The notes beneath the pieces are model-generated. The model was not told the origin of the DNA, did not search any database, and worked only from the letters and a program-made list of their open reading frames with translations. Below, in pieces: positions 15,145-23,857 of a DNA stretch of 64,000 nt. Each line of letters opens with the position of its first letter. Position 1 is the stretch's first letter. The position numbers and the translations under genes were made by a program. The DNA comes from Candidatus Electrothrix communis (GTDB taxonomy: Bacteria; Desulfobacterota; Desulfobulbia; Desulfobulbales; Desulfobulbaceae), in assembly GCA_030644725.1 (NCBI GenBank), contig CP130629.1:3797501-3861500 (forward strand), written 5' to 3'.

Positions 15145-16623
15145 TTATTTCAGCGGGACCAATTTGTCCTTGGCTAAACGGCCTCCCTGTTCTTGAGCAG
15201 CTTCCCGATAGCAGATCCGGACAGTATTGCCGGATTTCGTCTCCAATCGACTATAGGGTAAACGTACTGTCACTGTATCCCCAGATACAGTGACAGCTTT
15301 TTTATCCAGCGTTCCAAAAGATCGTCTTTCATTCCCATCAATTTGATAAAGACTTACTTCAGCCCCTCCTGAAACACCCCTTGCGTTCCCCTCTTGCTGG
15401 GCGACAAGTTGTACTTGTACATTCAGGTCATATCCATCCCTTTCTTGCTGCTGTCTAAAGGGGGTGCCGCCCGTTGCTCTATTCGTGTCGGTATCCAGGT
15501 AAAAGCTGATCAACGGATCAAAATCTCCTGCCTTAACAGCGAGAAAATAGGCGGAAAGGGGACGGGTCATGGTGATCGTAAGTAGAAGCCCGCCTTGATC
15601 TCCTTTTGCCGAGACCTCTTTTATATCCAGAAAGGGGTTATGGGTATCTCCAATCGGGTCACGCCAGATGAGGAAACCATCCACAGAAGGAAGTTGGCGA
15701 ACAATCGGAACCTTTATATCTTTCGCGTCGATGGAATTCCGTGCGTCATTCTGCGGCTGGGGAAAGATGTCTGTGCCAAGGGTACGATTGACCTCTGTCT
15801 GCACCTGCTTGATGATTTCGGGAAGTTGTGGGCCAAGGGCAACAATGGAGCCTATAAAGGCAAGCAAAGGGAGTAAAAAGCCGAACACGCCCAGGAGAAC
15901 CCAGAACCATCCTGAGCTGGAGGAGGGATCAACTTCTCCAGAGCACTCTTTGAGATCATGGTAAACAGTCACCGTGTAGAGCATCAGAAATGGGGCGAAA
16001 AGCAAGGAAAGGATCGGGCCGACAGGAAGAGGAGCCAGGCCGAGCAAGATGGAAAGGACCCAGACCAGCAGGAGCTTGAACAGGGTGTTCCACCAATGTC
16101 CTCGTATGTAGAGGCGGCTGGCAAGCAGTGCATCAATGCCTGTTCGTTCTTCTTCAACCATGATGAAAAAACAAAGAGACATGGACAGGGCCAGTATCAG
16201 ACCTGGGATAATAAAAAAAACAGATCCAGTTATGACAATGCCTACATAAAGACTACTGATCCAGAGCAGTGGAAAAATATATTTCCAGCTGGTTATGAGG
16301 TTTCCCATAACGCTACGTTCTTGCTGAACAGTTGCGGTAAGAACAGCAGTATGACACCAGGTTATCAGCAGGCTGGCAACGAAAAGCAAGAGGATTCCTG
16401 TGCCGATAACTAACGGATTGAGCAGGATTTTCTGAGGGTCACCCGTAAAATAAGGTTGGCCTCCCAAGGCAAAAAATGCTGCTGTGCCTCCACCGATGAG
16501 GAGCATAATGCTCACAAAGAGAGATACGAGGGAGACAAGCCCAATAGAAATGACGCTGCTTTTGTACAAAGTCCATGTTTCGGAAAAAATCTCGTATGTA
16601 TTTTTCAGTTGATCTTTTTCCAT
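15145..16623 (-). CDS. Multi-pass membrane protein with C-terminal extracytoplasmic beta domain (492 aa)
   Basis: The first 270 residues hold about six membrane segments (VISIGLVSLVSLFVSIMLLIG, LVIGTGILLLFVASLLITW, LLWISSLYVGIVITGSVFFI and others) with the layout of the YciC/glycerophosphodiesterase membrane-domain group. From about residue 300 a soluble beta-rich domain follows (DGFLIWRDPIGDTHNPFLDI ... ISFYLDTDTNRATGGTPF), resembling carbohydrate-binding-type or DOMON-like folds, ending in KLVPLK. I do not recognise the fusion as a named family. It is downstream of yggU by 71 bases on the same strand. The function is unknown; a sensor or transporter role is only a guess. Confidence 0.8.
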   Translation of the reverse strand: MEKDQLKNTYEIFSETWTLYKSSVISIGLVSLVSLFVSIMLLIGGGTAAFFALGGQPYFTGDPQKILLNPLVIGTGILLLFVASLLITWCHTAVLTATVQQERSVMGNLITSWKYIFPLLWISSLYVGIVITGSVFFIIPGLILALSMSLCFFIMVEEERTGIDALLASRLYIRGHWWNTLFKLLLVWVLSILLGLAPLPVGPILSLLFAPFLMLYTVTVYHDLKECSGEVDPSSSSGWFWVLLGVFGFLLPLLAFIGSIVALGPQLPEIIKQVQTEVNRTLGTDIFPQPQNDARNSIDAKDIKVPIVRQLPSVDGFLIWRDPIGDTHNPFLDIKEVSAKGDQGGLLLTITMTRPLSAYFLAVKAGDFDPLISFYLDTDTNRATGGTPFRQQQERDGYDLNVQVQLVAQQEGNARGVSGGAEVSLYQIDGNERRSFGTLDKKAVTVSGDTVTVRLPYSRLETKSGNTVRICYREAAQEQGGRLAKDKLVPLK

Positions 16624-16694
16624 GCCTTTCTTCCTTGGTACACCGTTAAGTTCAGTATGTTACGGGGGAGTGTTTTCTTCCCGATCCAGATTTA

Positions 16695-16982
16695 TTATTC
16701 AATCAGGCCACGGACCTGCTCTTCGTCCACCCCGGTCAGCAGAATTTTTTTCATACGACTCTGCAAGCCGCTTCGAAGGGTTACAGCCGATTTGGGGATT
16801 TTTAATGCCTTTGCAAAAAAGGCGATAACCGCCTTGTTGGCCTTGCCATCCACTGGAGGCGCATTAAGTTGCAGTTTTACTGCATCGCCGTGCAGGCCGA
16901 CGATTGCATTTTGACCGGATCTGGGCTGCACGTAGAGAGAGAGCAGAAGGCTGCCGTCAGGCCGGGTTTGCAGGTAGGGCAT
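16695..16982 (-). CDS. yggU: DUF167/YggU family protein
   Basis: A 95-residue protein with the family core VQPRSGQNAIVGLHGDAVKL, QLNAPPVDGKANKAVI and the C-terminal LRSGLQSRMKKILLTGV. YggU proteins are small and widespread; their biochemical role is unknown. It follows yggT by 24 bases on the same strand, the order seen in many bacteria next to proC and divIVA. Confidence 0.9.
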   Translation of the reverse strand: MPYLQTRPDGSLLLSLYVQPRSGQNAIVGLHGDAVKLQLNAPPVDGKANKAVIAFFAKALKIPKSAVTLRSGLQSRMKKILLTGVDEEQVRGLIE

Positions 16983-17006
16983 AGCTCTGTGTCGACAGTC
17001 GTTGTC

Positions 17007-17303
17007 TCAGTGCAAAGACATTCCTATTTGGGTCAGGGTCGGTACAATAAAGCTTTGCAGGAAAACAAGACCAAATATGAGCAGCATAGGGCTCAGGTCA
17101 AGCCCTCCCATGGGGGGAACATAACGGCGAATTCTTTCTAAGACCGGATCGGTGGCCTGGACAAGAAATCGGACAATAGGATTATACGGGTCTGCGTTGA
17201 CCCAGGATATGATTGCCCGGCCAATGACGATCCAGATATAGGCGGTAAAAGCGACATTAACAAGCTTGGCCAGGGCAAGTAGAAAATTTCCGAGCATAAA
17301 CAT
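17007..17303 (-). CDS. yggT: YggT family membrane protein
   Basis: 98 residues with two membrane helices (MLGNFLLALAKLVNVAFTAYIWIVI and LSPMLLIFGLVFLQSFIV). The family signatures ISWVNADPYNPIVRFLVQ and TDPVLERIRRYVPPMGGLDL are intact. YggT proteins act in membrane or division-site processes and in osmotic stress in some species; the exact role is open. Together with yggU it forms a two-gene unit, with a long upstream region that holds a 10-bp hairpin. Confidence 0.92.
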   Translation of the reverse strand: MFMLGNFLLALAKLVNVAFTAYIWIVIGRAIISWVNADPYNPIVRFLVQATDPVLERIRRYVPPMGGLDLSPMLLIFGLVFLQSFIVPTLTQIGMSLH

Positions 17304-17362
17304 GGAGGTATCTTAAAGTGAGGATTAACGATTTCGACGTTCTTGTATGAAGAATCGGAGCA

Positions 17363-17387
17363 ATCCTCCTCTTTTTCAGAGGAGGAT
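17363..17387. other. Perfect 10-bp hairpin upstream of yggT
   Basis: ATCCTCCTCT (17363-17372) pairs perfectly with AGAGGAGGAT (17378-17387) over a five-base loop. It stands 60 bases upstream of yggT. No T run follows on either strand, so it is not a plain terminator. The arms contain an anti-Shine-Dalgarno-like CCTCCT. The rest of 17304-17511 holds nothing else that I can support. Confidence 0.4.
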
Positions 17388-17511
17388 AACGTGCCCCGAC
17401 GAGTTATTCATGATACATGAGGAGCTGTACAGAGTAAATAGTTTATAAGAAAATATGGACAATAACGAGAGAATAGGGGGGAGAATCGGGGGCCACTCTA
17501 CCCTATTGTTC

Positions 17512-17642
17512 GGGCTTGGTTCTAACTTCGGCCAAATTTATTTCTCTGGCTGACGTTCAATGTGGAAAAAGCACAAGATTAGTGAGATGCAAGTAGGTGC
17601 GGATGCTGTTTCGACAGGGTGGCCGAACTTAGAACCAAGCCC
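17512..17642. mobile_element. MITE-like element, 131 bp, with 8-bp target duplication
   Basis: Ends are long inverted repeats: GGGCTTGGTTCTAA at 17512-17525 and its complement at 17629-17642. The match continues inward (CTTCGGCCA against TGGCCGAAC) with one mismatch over about 23 bp. The sequence TATTGTTC is directly repeated just outside (17504-17511 and 17643-17650). No coding frame lies inside, so it must be mobilised by a transposase from elsewhere. The parent IS is not in this window. Confidence 0.85.
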
Positions 17643-17823
17643 TATTGTTCGCTGAAAGAGGCGCCCCCCAATTGCTCATTGAGATGAGTTATAGAGCGAT
17701 AAGAATCTCCTTTGAGTATCTTGTCTTTTTTGTTAGGAAATGGCATGATACCCTCTTGAGTAGATAATTTTTGTCAACGACTAACTGTCTGTATTGCTAC
17801 AGCGTTTCTCTTGGGGAGACAAC

Positions 17824-19119
17824 ATGAAAAGGCAACGAATGTATTTGTTTTTCTTCATCGTACTCTTAGCAGCCGATGCAGGATACGCTCAGGCAGCGGA
17901 CATCACTGTAGATGGCACCACCTGCATCTTGGCCGATGCCATTACGGCGGCCAATACTAATGCAAATGCGGGGGGCTGCGTAGGCAGCGGGTCATACGGG
18001 AACGACACCATCTTTCTGACGACCGATGTTTTGCTTACGGCACAGCTGCCTGTGATCACCAGTACTATCATCATTGAAGGTCAAGGCTATACTATTGACG
18101 GTAATGATGATTCAGCGGTCGGCTCTGTGCTGCGCACTAGTTCTGCTGGTCATCTGACTATGAATAAGACTACCATCACCGGCGGGAATAGGGAAGACAA
18201 CCTTGGCGGAGGAATTTACAACAACGGCACCGTCATTCTGACTAATGTTACGATCAGCGGGAACACCGCCAAAGGTGGCGGGGGCATCTATAACAACGGC
18301 TTCGCCACACTCATTTTGACCAATTCCATGGTTAGCGGCAATAGCACCAAGAGTGCAAATGATACATTCGGCGGGGGTATTTATAATTCTTACGGCATCG
18401 TCACTCTGACCCGATCTATAGTTAGTGACAACACTGCCAATAATGGAGGGGGGATCTGTAACGGTGACGGTACGATCACGGTGATAAACTCCACGGTCAG
18501 CGGAAACACAGCCTACTCCTATTGCTTCGGTACCTGCTTTGGGAGCGCCTCAGCCGGGGGCATTTACAATTATTCCGGTACGGTCACCCTCATGAATTCC
18601 ACGGTCAGCGAGAACACCGCCTACGCCAGCAGCTCCCACGGTAGCTCCTATGGCGGGGGGATTTTCAACTACGGCACTGTCACTCTGGTCAGTTCAATCA
18701 TCAGCGATAACTGGGCCTATGATGGTGGCTATGAGATTTATTCATTTGAGGGTGTTGGCACTATCAATGCCGACAACTTTAATCTCTTCGGTACCAGTTC
18801 CAGGAGCAATGCTTATGCCTTCGATGGCTTCACCCCTGGCAGTAGCGATATTACAGCTACTAGTGACGGCACAGACCCGACAGCTCTAGAGGCTATTTTC
18901 CTGCCTCTGGCCGACAATGGTGGTCCAACCCTGACGCATGCCTTGGTGAAGGGTAGCCCGGCCATTGACCTGGATGCAGGATGCGCCACCGGTTTGAGCG
19001 AGGACCAACGCGGCGAGCCTCGACCTGTTGGAGACGGTTGCGATGCAGGTGCCTTTGAGGGTACCATCAGTTTTTCAAACAACGGTTTTTTGCCTGCTGT
19101 TTATTTACTTTTGTTCTGA
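17824..19119 (+). CDS. Secreted right-handed beta-helix protein with repeated motifs
   Basis: The start ATG 17824 follows GGGGAG and gives a signal peptide (MKRQRMYLFFFIVLLAADAG ... AQA). The mature part starts with CILADAITAANTNANAGG, a start typical of CSLP-type parallel beta-helix proteins. It then repeats GGGIYN and NSTVSGNTA units about eight times (for example GGGIYNNGTVILTNVTISGN). The end has LADNGGPTLTHALVKGSPAI and EDQRGEPRPVGDGCDAGAFE, the choice-of-anchor Q-type C-terminal domain. Its last residues FSNNGFLPAVYLLLF are an extra hydrophobic tail. It is probably a surface or secreted adhesin-like or carbohydrate-active protein; no catalytic site is evident. In-frame upstream codons to 17794 lack a signal. 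Confidence 0.85.
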   Translation: MKRQRMYLFFFIVLLAADAGYAQAADITVDGTTCILADAITAANTNANAGGCVGSGSYGNDTIFLTTDVLLTAQLPVITSTIIIEGQGYTIDGNDDSAVGSVLRTSSAGHLTMNKTTITGGNREDNLGGGIYNNGTVILTNVTISGNTAKGGGGIYNNGFATLILTNSMVSGNSTKSANDTFGGGIYNSYGIVTLTRSIVSDNTANNGGGICNGDGTITVINSTVSGNTAYSYCFGTCFGSASAGGIYNYSGTVTLMNSTVSENTAYASSSHGSSYGGGIFNYGTVTLVSSIISDNWAYDGGYEIYSFEGVGTINADNFNLFGTSSRSNAYAFDGFTPGSSDITATSDGTDPTALEAIFLPLADNGGPTLTHALVKGSPAIDLDAGCATGLSEDQRGEPRPVGDGCDAGAFEGTISFSNNGFLPAVYLLLF

Positions 19120-19477
19120 ATAAATGGGCGAGAGAGCATTCTCGCTGCATATATGAGAAGTAACTAAGGCGGAAAACAAGGGGCGGGTCACGTTTTTAAG
19201 CCCTGCTTTGTATCCCGCTCCGAAAATTCTCACAACAACCATGCCGGAGAAAGTGAAATCCGTTTTTCAGGGTAAGAGACGATCTGTTGACAACAGTCTT
19301 GCTGATTCTGAAAAACTGCTCCTGATACTTCTTTTCAAAAGCACACATCGCCTTGACCGGCCCGTCAAAGACTCCCACCTCTACTTCAATCAATTTCACA
19401 GGACGTCATAAACACGCATTCCGCAATTTAATCTTGCAAACCCAGGAGGATCGTGTCAGGATACCTTTATTTCTACC
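19120..19477. other. Intergenic stretch without a firm gene
   Basis: Just after the beta-helix gene is a hairpin GCGAGA / TCTCGC (19131-19147) without a T run. A minus-strand frame 19399-19196 (MKLIEVEVGVFDGPVKAMCA...) has plausible composition for a 67-residue protein, but no ribosome site and no family I know; I leave it uncalled. AGGAGG at 19444 is followed by a GTG in a frame that stops after 12 codons. Confidence 0.4.
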
Positions 19478-20245
19478 GTGCAGAATAACACAACAATATC
19501 CCTACCCGTGACAACAAAAGATCCCCCCGGAAGCAGCACCGGCCATCGCCAGCGGCTCCGGGATAAATTTCAGGAAAAGGGCATTGAAGCCCTGACGGAT
19601 ACAGAAGTCATTGAGCTCCTGCTGACCTTCGGCACCCCCCGTTCCGACTGCAAACAGGCGGCGATAGATGCCTTGGCAAAATTTGGTTCCCTGCCTGAAG
19701 TGCTGGATGCCTCTCCGGTGCTCCTGAAAAAAATCAAAGGCATGGGCCCGAAGAATATCTTTGCCCTCCAGTTTGTCCAGGGGGTCGCCCGCCGTTATCT
19801 GCGCCAGCGGATTCAGAAAAAGAGCTATATCACTTCGTCTAAGGATGTGGCTGATTATCTGATCCATGCCCTGCGGGGGCTTCGGCATGAGGTATTCATG
19901 GTTGTCTACTTAGATGCCTCCCATGCCGTGATCGACAGTGAAATTCTCTCCCAAGGCACCATCAATGTAAACACGGTTTATCCCCGCGAACTGATTAAGT
20001 CGGCCCTGGCCCATCATGCCGTCTCTCTTGTGGTTGCCCATAATCACCCTTCAGGCAGCCTTCGGCCTTCGACCCAGGATGAACAGTTAACCCGCACCCT
20101 GTATCTGATGTGCTCGTTCATGAATATCACCCTGCTGGACCACCTGATCATCGGTGCCGGAGAAACCGTGTACAGTTTTGCCGATCACGGCCTGATGACC
20201 GCTGTCCAGCAGGATTGTGCTGAGATTCGCTCTCGCCTCGCCTGA
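19478..20245 (+). CDS. radC: RadC family JAB/MPN-domain protein
   Basis: 255 residues, GTG start at 19478. The N-terminal helix-hairpin-helix part (LTDTEVIELLLTFGTPR ... LLKKIKGMGPKNIFALQ) is followed by the JAMM/MPN+ metal motif VVAHNHPSGSLRPSTQDEQL (H-x-H-P-x-G-x7-S-x2-D). The family is widely annotated as DNA repair protein RadC, but its real role is unsettled. The GTG lacks a strong ribosome site; a GTG at 19508 is an alternative that would drop ten residues. hemW follows 39 bases later. Confidence 0.92.
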   Translation: MQNNTTISLPVTTKDPPGSSTGHRQRLRDKFQEKGIEALTDTEVIELLLTFGTPRSDCKQAAIDALAKFGSLPEVLDASPVLLKKIKGMGPKNIFALQFVQGVARRYLRQRIQKKSYITSSKDVADYLIHALRGLRHEVFMVVYLDASHAVIDSEILSQGTINVNTVYPRELIKSALAHHAVSLVVAHNHPSGSLRPSTQDEQLTRTLYLMCSFMNITLLDHLIIGAGETVYSFADHGLMTAVQQDCAEIRSRLA

Positions 20246-20284
20246 TTTTCTTGTGTTTCCTCCTCTCCTGTCCAAGTCCCGCCA

Positions 20285-21424
20285 ATGAATAATCTCGGCC
20301 TCTACCTCCATGTGCCGTTTTGCCTGCGCAAATGCCCTTATTGCAGTTTTTACTCCCTTGCAGGCAGGGCGGATCTCCATGATCGTTATGCGCGGGCGAT
20401 TAGCACACAACTACGTTCTTTCAGCGAAGAGTATCGTGATCAGCAACGGCCCATGACCAGTATTTTCTTCGGCGGGGGTACCCCGACCTTGTTGCCTCCA
20501 GAGACGCTGAGCAGGCTTCTTGCTGACTGTTTGGCTCAATTTCCCTGTGCTGACGGGGCGGAAATCTCTATTGAGGTTAATCCGGCAACGGTTGATGCCG
20601 CCGGGCTTCAGGTTCTGCGCCGAGCAGGGTTTAACCGTCTGTCCATCGGTGTCCAATCTTTAAACGATGTAGAGTTGCGTCAACTTGGCCGTCCCCATAG
20701 CGTGGCAGATGCAGTGCAAACGGTTCGGATGGCCCGTGCAGCAGGGTTTGATAATATCAACCTGGATTTGATGTACGGGCTTCCTGAGCAAGAATTCCAT
20801 ACTTGGCTGAAGACCCTTGACCATGCCGTGGAGCTGCAACCGGAACATCTTTCTATCTATGAGCTCACCATCGAAGCAGGCACCCCTTTTGCTCAACAGC
20901 AAGAGCAGGGCAGATTCTCCCTGCCTGATGAGGATACCGTCCTTCTGATGCTGGAAAAAACACAGCAGGCGCTCAAGCAGGCTGGTCTCAGCCGCTATGA
21001 GATATCCAATTATGCCAAACCGGGATGCCAATGCCGCCATAATATCAATTACTGGCAGAACGGGGAGTACATCGGCCTCGGGGTAGGGGCGGTTGCCTTT
21101 CTTAATGGAACACGCTGTACAGCGATTACCGATGCAGATCAATTTTGCAAGTGCCTGGAAAGTGAGCAGGACGTTTGGGCGGAGAAAGAACAACTCGACC
21201 GAGAAGCCGCCTTTCGGGAAACAGTCATTATGGGGCTGCGCATGACAGCAGGGGTATCTCTGGTCGAGTTGACTGATCGTTTCGGTATCAAGGCGGAAAT
21301 CTATTACAGTGAGACCTTGCATCGTCTTATTCGGCAGGACTTGCTGCATATTGTCCAGAATCGTTTACAGCTCACCCCGCAGGGGATGCTGCTGGCAAAT
21401 ACGGTTATGGCTGAGTTGGTTTAA
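20285..21424 (+). CDS. hemW: Radical SAM heme chaperone HemW (HemN-like)
   Basis: 379 residues. The radical SAM cluster motif is CLRKCPYCSF (C-x3-C-x2-C) near the N-terminus, where true HemN has an extra cysteine; this CPYCSF form marks HemW, which binds heme and passes it to target enzymes. Further landmarks are SIFFGGGTPTLL, EVNPATVDAAGL, RLSIGVQSLNDVEL, LDLMYGLPEQ, YEISNYAKPG and NINYWQNGEYIGLGVGA. The C-terminal HemN_C domain is present. It acts in the cytoplasm. It follows radC closely and is probably cotranscribed. Confidence 0.93.
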   Translation: MNNLGLYLHVPFCLRKCPYCSFYSLAGRADLHDRYARAISTQLRSFSEEYRDQQRPMTSIFFGGGTPTLLPPETLSRLLADCLAQFPCADGAEISIEVNPATVDAAGLQVLRRAGFNRLSIGVQSLNDVELRQLGRPHSVADAVQTVRMARAAGFDNINLDLMYGLPEQEFHTWLKTLDHAVELQPEHLSIYELTIEAGTPFAQQQEQGRFSLPDEDTVLLMLEKTQQALKQAGLSRYEISNYAKPGCQCRHNINYWQNGEYIGLGVGAVAFLNGTRCTAITDADQFCKCLESEQDVWAEKEQLDREAAFRETVIMGLRMTAGVSLVELTDRFGIKAEIYYSETLHRLIRQDLLHIVQNRLQLTPQGMLLANTVMAELV

Positions 21425-21678
21425 GAGCGTTAAAAGAGGTGACGGGCGCGTAAGGCGTTTGGTGCGGAGTGGATATAAGCAACTCAACAGTTGGCTTTTA
21501 TTGAAACAGAGTGTTGGATCGGGTATTTTTTTCTCACCCAAGTAAAAAAAATATTGCGTAGCCTTATAAACAGTGTTACGTATCTAAAAAAAGTAATACC
21601 CCTCATTGTGGGACACAGTACTTGCGTTCGCATAAAAGGGGTACACTCATTAGGTACAGGAAGAGCAGGTGACTATTT

Positions 21679-22341
21679 ATGAATAATGCCGATACACAAG
21701 AATGCAAAGAAGTGATCGTTGCCCCGCTTGCTGCGGGGCGTGAGGTTTTAGGACTTGCCGTTGTTATCTGTTGCATCTTCCTGCTTGCAGGCTTGCGACA
21801 TGTTCAGGTTGCACCAAAAGAAGACGTTACGGCAAAAATATCCTATCAGATTAAGGATGTTCGTCTGAAGAATCAGGCTCCGGTTTTATACCGATCCCTG
21901 CTTGGAGCTGTGGACAGTATTACCTGGACCTATGAGGCTGCGGGCAATTGGCCGGAGATTTCCGAACTAGAAACCGAATCTCTCCCGCCTTTTGTCGGCG
22001 ATTTTTTGCCCGCAGGCCTGCGTGGTTTCTCTTGGGAAATGCATCAGGGCGAAACTTGGGTTGATTATTACGGTTCCAATAAAGAGGTCGTTCAGCAAGA
22101 AAAACAAGGAGCTGATCCTTTAGAGAATAGTTTTATTCTCCGTATTATTGATCTCCGGGCCGGGCAATATCCCTATCCGTATGTTCAGGGTGCGCAGGAG
22201 GATCGTTTTACTGCCCAGATTTGGATAAATCCACAGATCGTTGACTACTCGGAAGGCCCTCTTGTCGAACGAGGCTGGAAATGGGTTGTCAGCGGCAACG
22301 CTGCTGTTAACGGGAAAGTTAGAGAATCCACCGGCAGCTGA
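21679..22341 (+). CDS. Membrane-anchored periplasmic protein of a metal ABC operon (DUF6162-like)
   Basis: 220 residues: one N-terminal membrane helix (EVLGLAVVICCIFLLAGLRH, about residues 22-42) and a periplasmic domain of about 170 residues rich in aromatic and acidic residues (RGFSWEMHQGETWVDYYGSN). It matches my memory of DUF6162 proteins, which sit beside zinc-type ABC transporters; that family assignment is tentative. It is the first gene of the operon, followed after a REP-like hairpin by the binding protein, ATPase and permease. No metal ligand cluster is obvious. A role in passing metal to, or regulating, the transporter is inferred from position only. Confidence 0.7.
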   Translation: MNNADTQECKEVIVAPLAAGREVLGLAVVICCIFLLAGLRHVQVAPKEDVTAKISYQIKDVRLKNQAPVLYRSLLGAVDSITWTYEAAGNWPEISELETESLPPFVGDFLPAGLRGFSWEMHQGETWVDYYGSNKEVVQQEKQGADPLENSFILRIIDLRAGQYPYPYVQGAQEDRFTAQIWINPQIVDYSEGPLVERGWKWVVSGNAAVNGKVRESTGS

Positions 22342-22368
22342 CACGCCTCTGCTCTGTTAAATTTTTAT

Positions 22369-22446
22369 ATGAAAGTACCGGCGACTCCTTGGAGTCGCCC
22401 GACAAGCTTTCATGCTTTGTTGTCCCGCCCCAGAGGGGCGGGATGG
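22369..22446 (+). repeat. REP-like double hairpin, copy A
   Basis: The layout is TGAAAGTACCGG, hairpin GGCGACTCC-TT-GGAGTCGCC, then GACAAGCTTTCAT, TTTGTTG and a second hairpin CCCGCCCC-AGA-GGGGCGGG. It lies in the gap before the binding-protein gene. Copies B and C in the same operon have the same order with compensating base changes. Confidence 0.8.
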
Positions 22447-22474
22447 GTGTTATTAAAAAACATACAGGTACCAC

Positions 22475-23857
22475 ATGAAAAAGATGCTACGTCCTCAACT
22501 TATGCTTGTCTTCAGCCTTGTCTTTTTTTCGACACAGGCATATGCCCAGGAAACAAAATGTCGTTTGAATATCGGGGCTTCTCTGCACCCGTATTATTCC
22601 TGGGTCAAAAATATTGTCGGTGATGAGGCAAATGTGACCTCAATAATACCTCCGGGCTCGGACCCTCATGCCTACCAGCCCGTACCCTCGGATATGGAGA
22701 AGTTGCAAAATCTGGATGTGGTCATCGTTAACGGGGTAGGGCATGATGAGTTTATCAAGCCCATGCTCAAGGCCATTGAAAACGATAAGATGATGGTCAT
22801 AGATACCAGCAAGGGCCTTCCCCTGATACCGTCTTTTAATAAGCATTACGATTTTGACAAACAGGATGGCAAGGTTTCGTATAACAGCCATACCTATATT
22901 TCCATAACCGGTGCGATTCAGCAGATGCAGATGATCGCCAGGAAACTGGGCAGACTCTGTCCGAATCAGGCCGGTGTGTTTGTGAAAAATGTCCGTGCGT
23001 ATTCTATGAAGCTGCGTAATATGCTTCAGTCCGCGTTAATGCGGCTTGATATGCTCAATATCAATAATCTGCGCATTGCTACAGTGCATGACGGATATTC
23101 CTATCTCTTCCAGGAGCTCGGTATTGAGGTCAGTGCCGTGGTTCAGCCGAGACACGGGGTGAAGCCCAGTGCGCGCCAGTTACAGGATACCATTAAAAGG
23201 ATCAAGCGGGCTAAGGTGAATGTGCTGTTTGGTGAGCTAGATTATGAAAAGAAATACATAGATATTATCTATAAGGAGACCGGTTGCCGCCTTTATGCTC
23301 TCTCTCATATTTCCAACGGGGAGTACTCAAAGGAATTTTTTGAGCAGGCCATGCAGAGAAACATCGACGCCGTTATTGCAGCCCTGACCGAGGTGTCGGG
23401 AGGAAGTGTTCCGGGAGGCATGCCGGGTAAGATACCGGAAAACATGTCCAAACAGATGCAGGATGCTTCGCAGCAGATGCAGGGTGCTGTCCAGGAAAAA
23501 CTCAAAGGTTCTGTGCCGACAATGCAGCAGCAGCAGATGTCTGAACGGATGAATCGGCAGCTTCAGGATACGACCAAGCGGATGCAGGAAGTTGTGCAGG
23601 AAAAACTCAAAGATTCCATACCGACAATGCAGCAGCAGCAGATGTCTGAACGGATGAATCAGCAGCTTATAGATACAAAGGCGCAGATGCAGGGCACCAT
23701 GCAGGAGAGTTTGAAAGAAACGCTACCTGAAATGCAGCAGGAAATGCAGCAGCAGCAGATGAAGGGTCGTATGAATCAGCAGGTGCAGGGTATGCAGAAA
23801 GGCATGCTGGAGAATCTGGCCCCCGGAGCACCGCAACAGCAGAATAAGGACCAATAA
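22475..23857 (+). CDS. Metal ABC transporter substrate-binding protein with Met/Gln-rich repeat tail
   Basis: 460 residues. A signal peptide (MKKMLRPQLMLVFSLVFFST) leads a cluster A-I (ZnuA/TroA-type) binding fold: ASLHPYYSWVKNIVG (first His), PPGSDPHAYQPVPSDM (second His), SHTYISITGAIQQM (third ligand region), ATVHDGYSYLFQELGI and LFGELDYEKKYIDIIYKETG. Ligands suggest zinc or manganese. After about residue 305 comes an unusual tail of about 150 residues made of repeats such as MQQQQMSERMNRQLQDTTKR and MQEVVQEKLKDSIPTMQQQQ, strongly helical and rich in Met and Gln. Usual family members have at most a short His/Asp loop, and stop after the second lobe. The stop overlaps the ATPase start (TAATG), so translation is coupled. 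Confidence 0.88.
   Translation: MKKMLRPQLMLVFSLVFFSTQAYAQETKCRLNIGASLHPYYSWVKNIVGDEANVTSIIPPGSDPHAYQPVPSDMEKLQNLDVVIVNGVGHDEFIKPMLKAIENDKMMVIDTSKGLPLIPSFNKHYDFDKQDGKVSYNSHTYISITGAIQQMQMIARKLGRLCPNQAGVFVKNVRAYSMKLRNMLQSALMRLDMLNINNLRIATVHDGYSYLFQELGIEVSAVVQPRHGVKPSARQLQDTIKRIKRAKVNVLFGELDYEKKYIDIIYKETGCRLYALSHISNGEYSKEFFEQAMQRNIDAVIAALTEVSGGSVPGGMPGKIPENMSKQMQDASQQMQGAVQEKLKGSVPTMQQQQMSERMNRQLQDTTKRMQEVVQEKLKDSIPTMQQQQMSERMNQQLIDTKAQMQGTMQESLKETLPEMQQEMQQQQMKGRMNQQVQGMQKGMLENLAPGAPQQQNKDQ

Noticed and set aside
19196-19399. 67-codon minus-strand frame
   Set aside because: Composition is plausible but there is no ribosome site, no family and no operon context.
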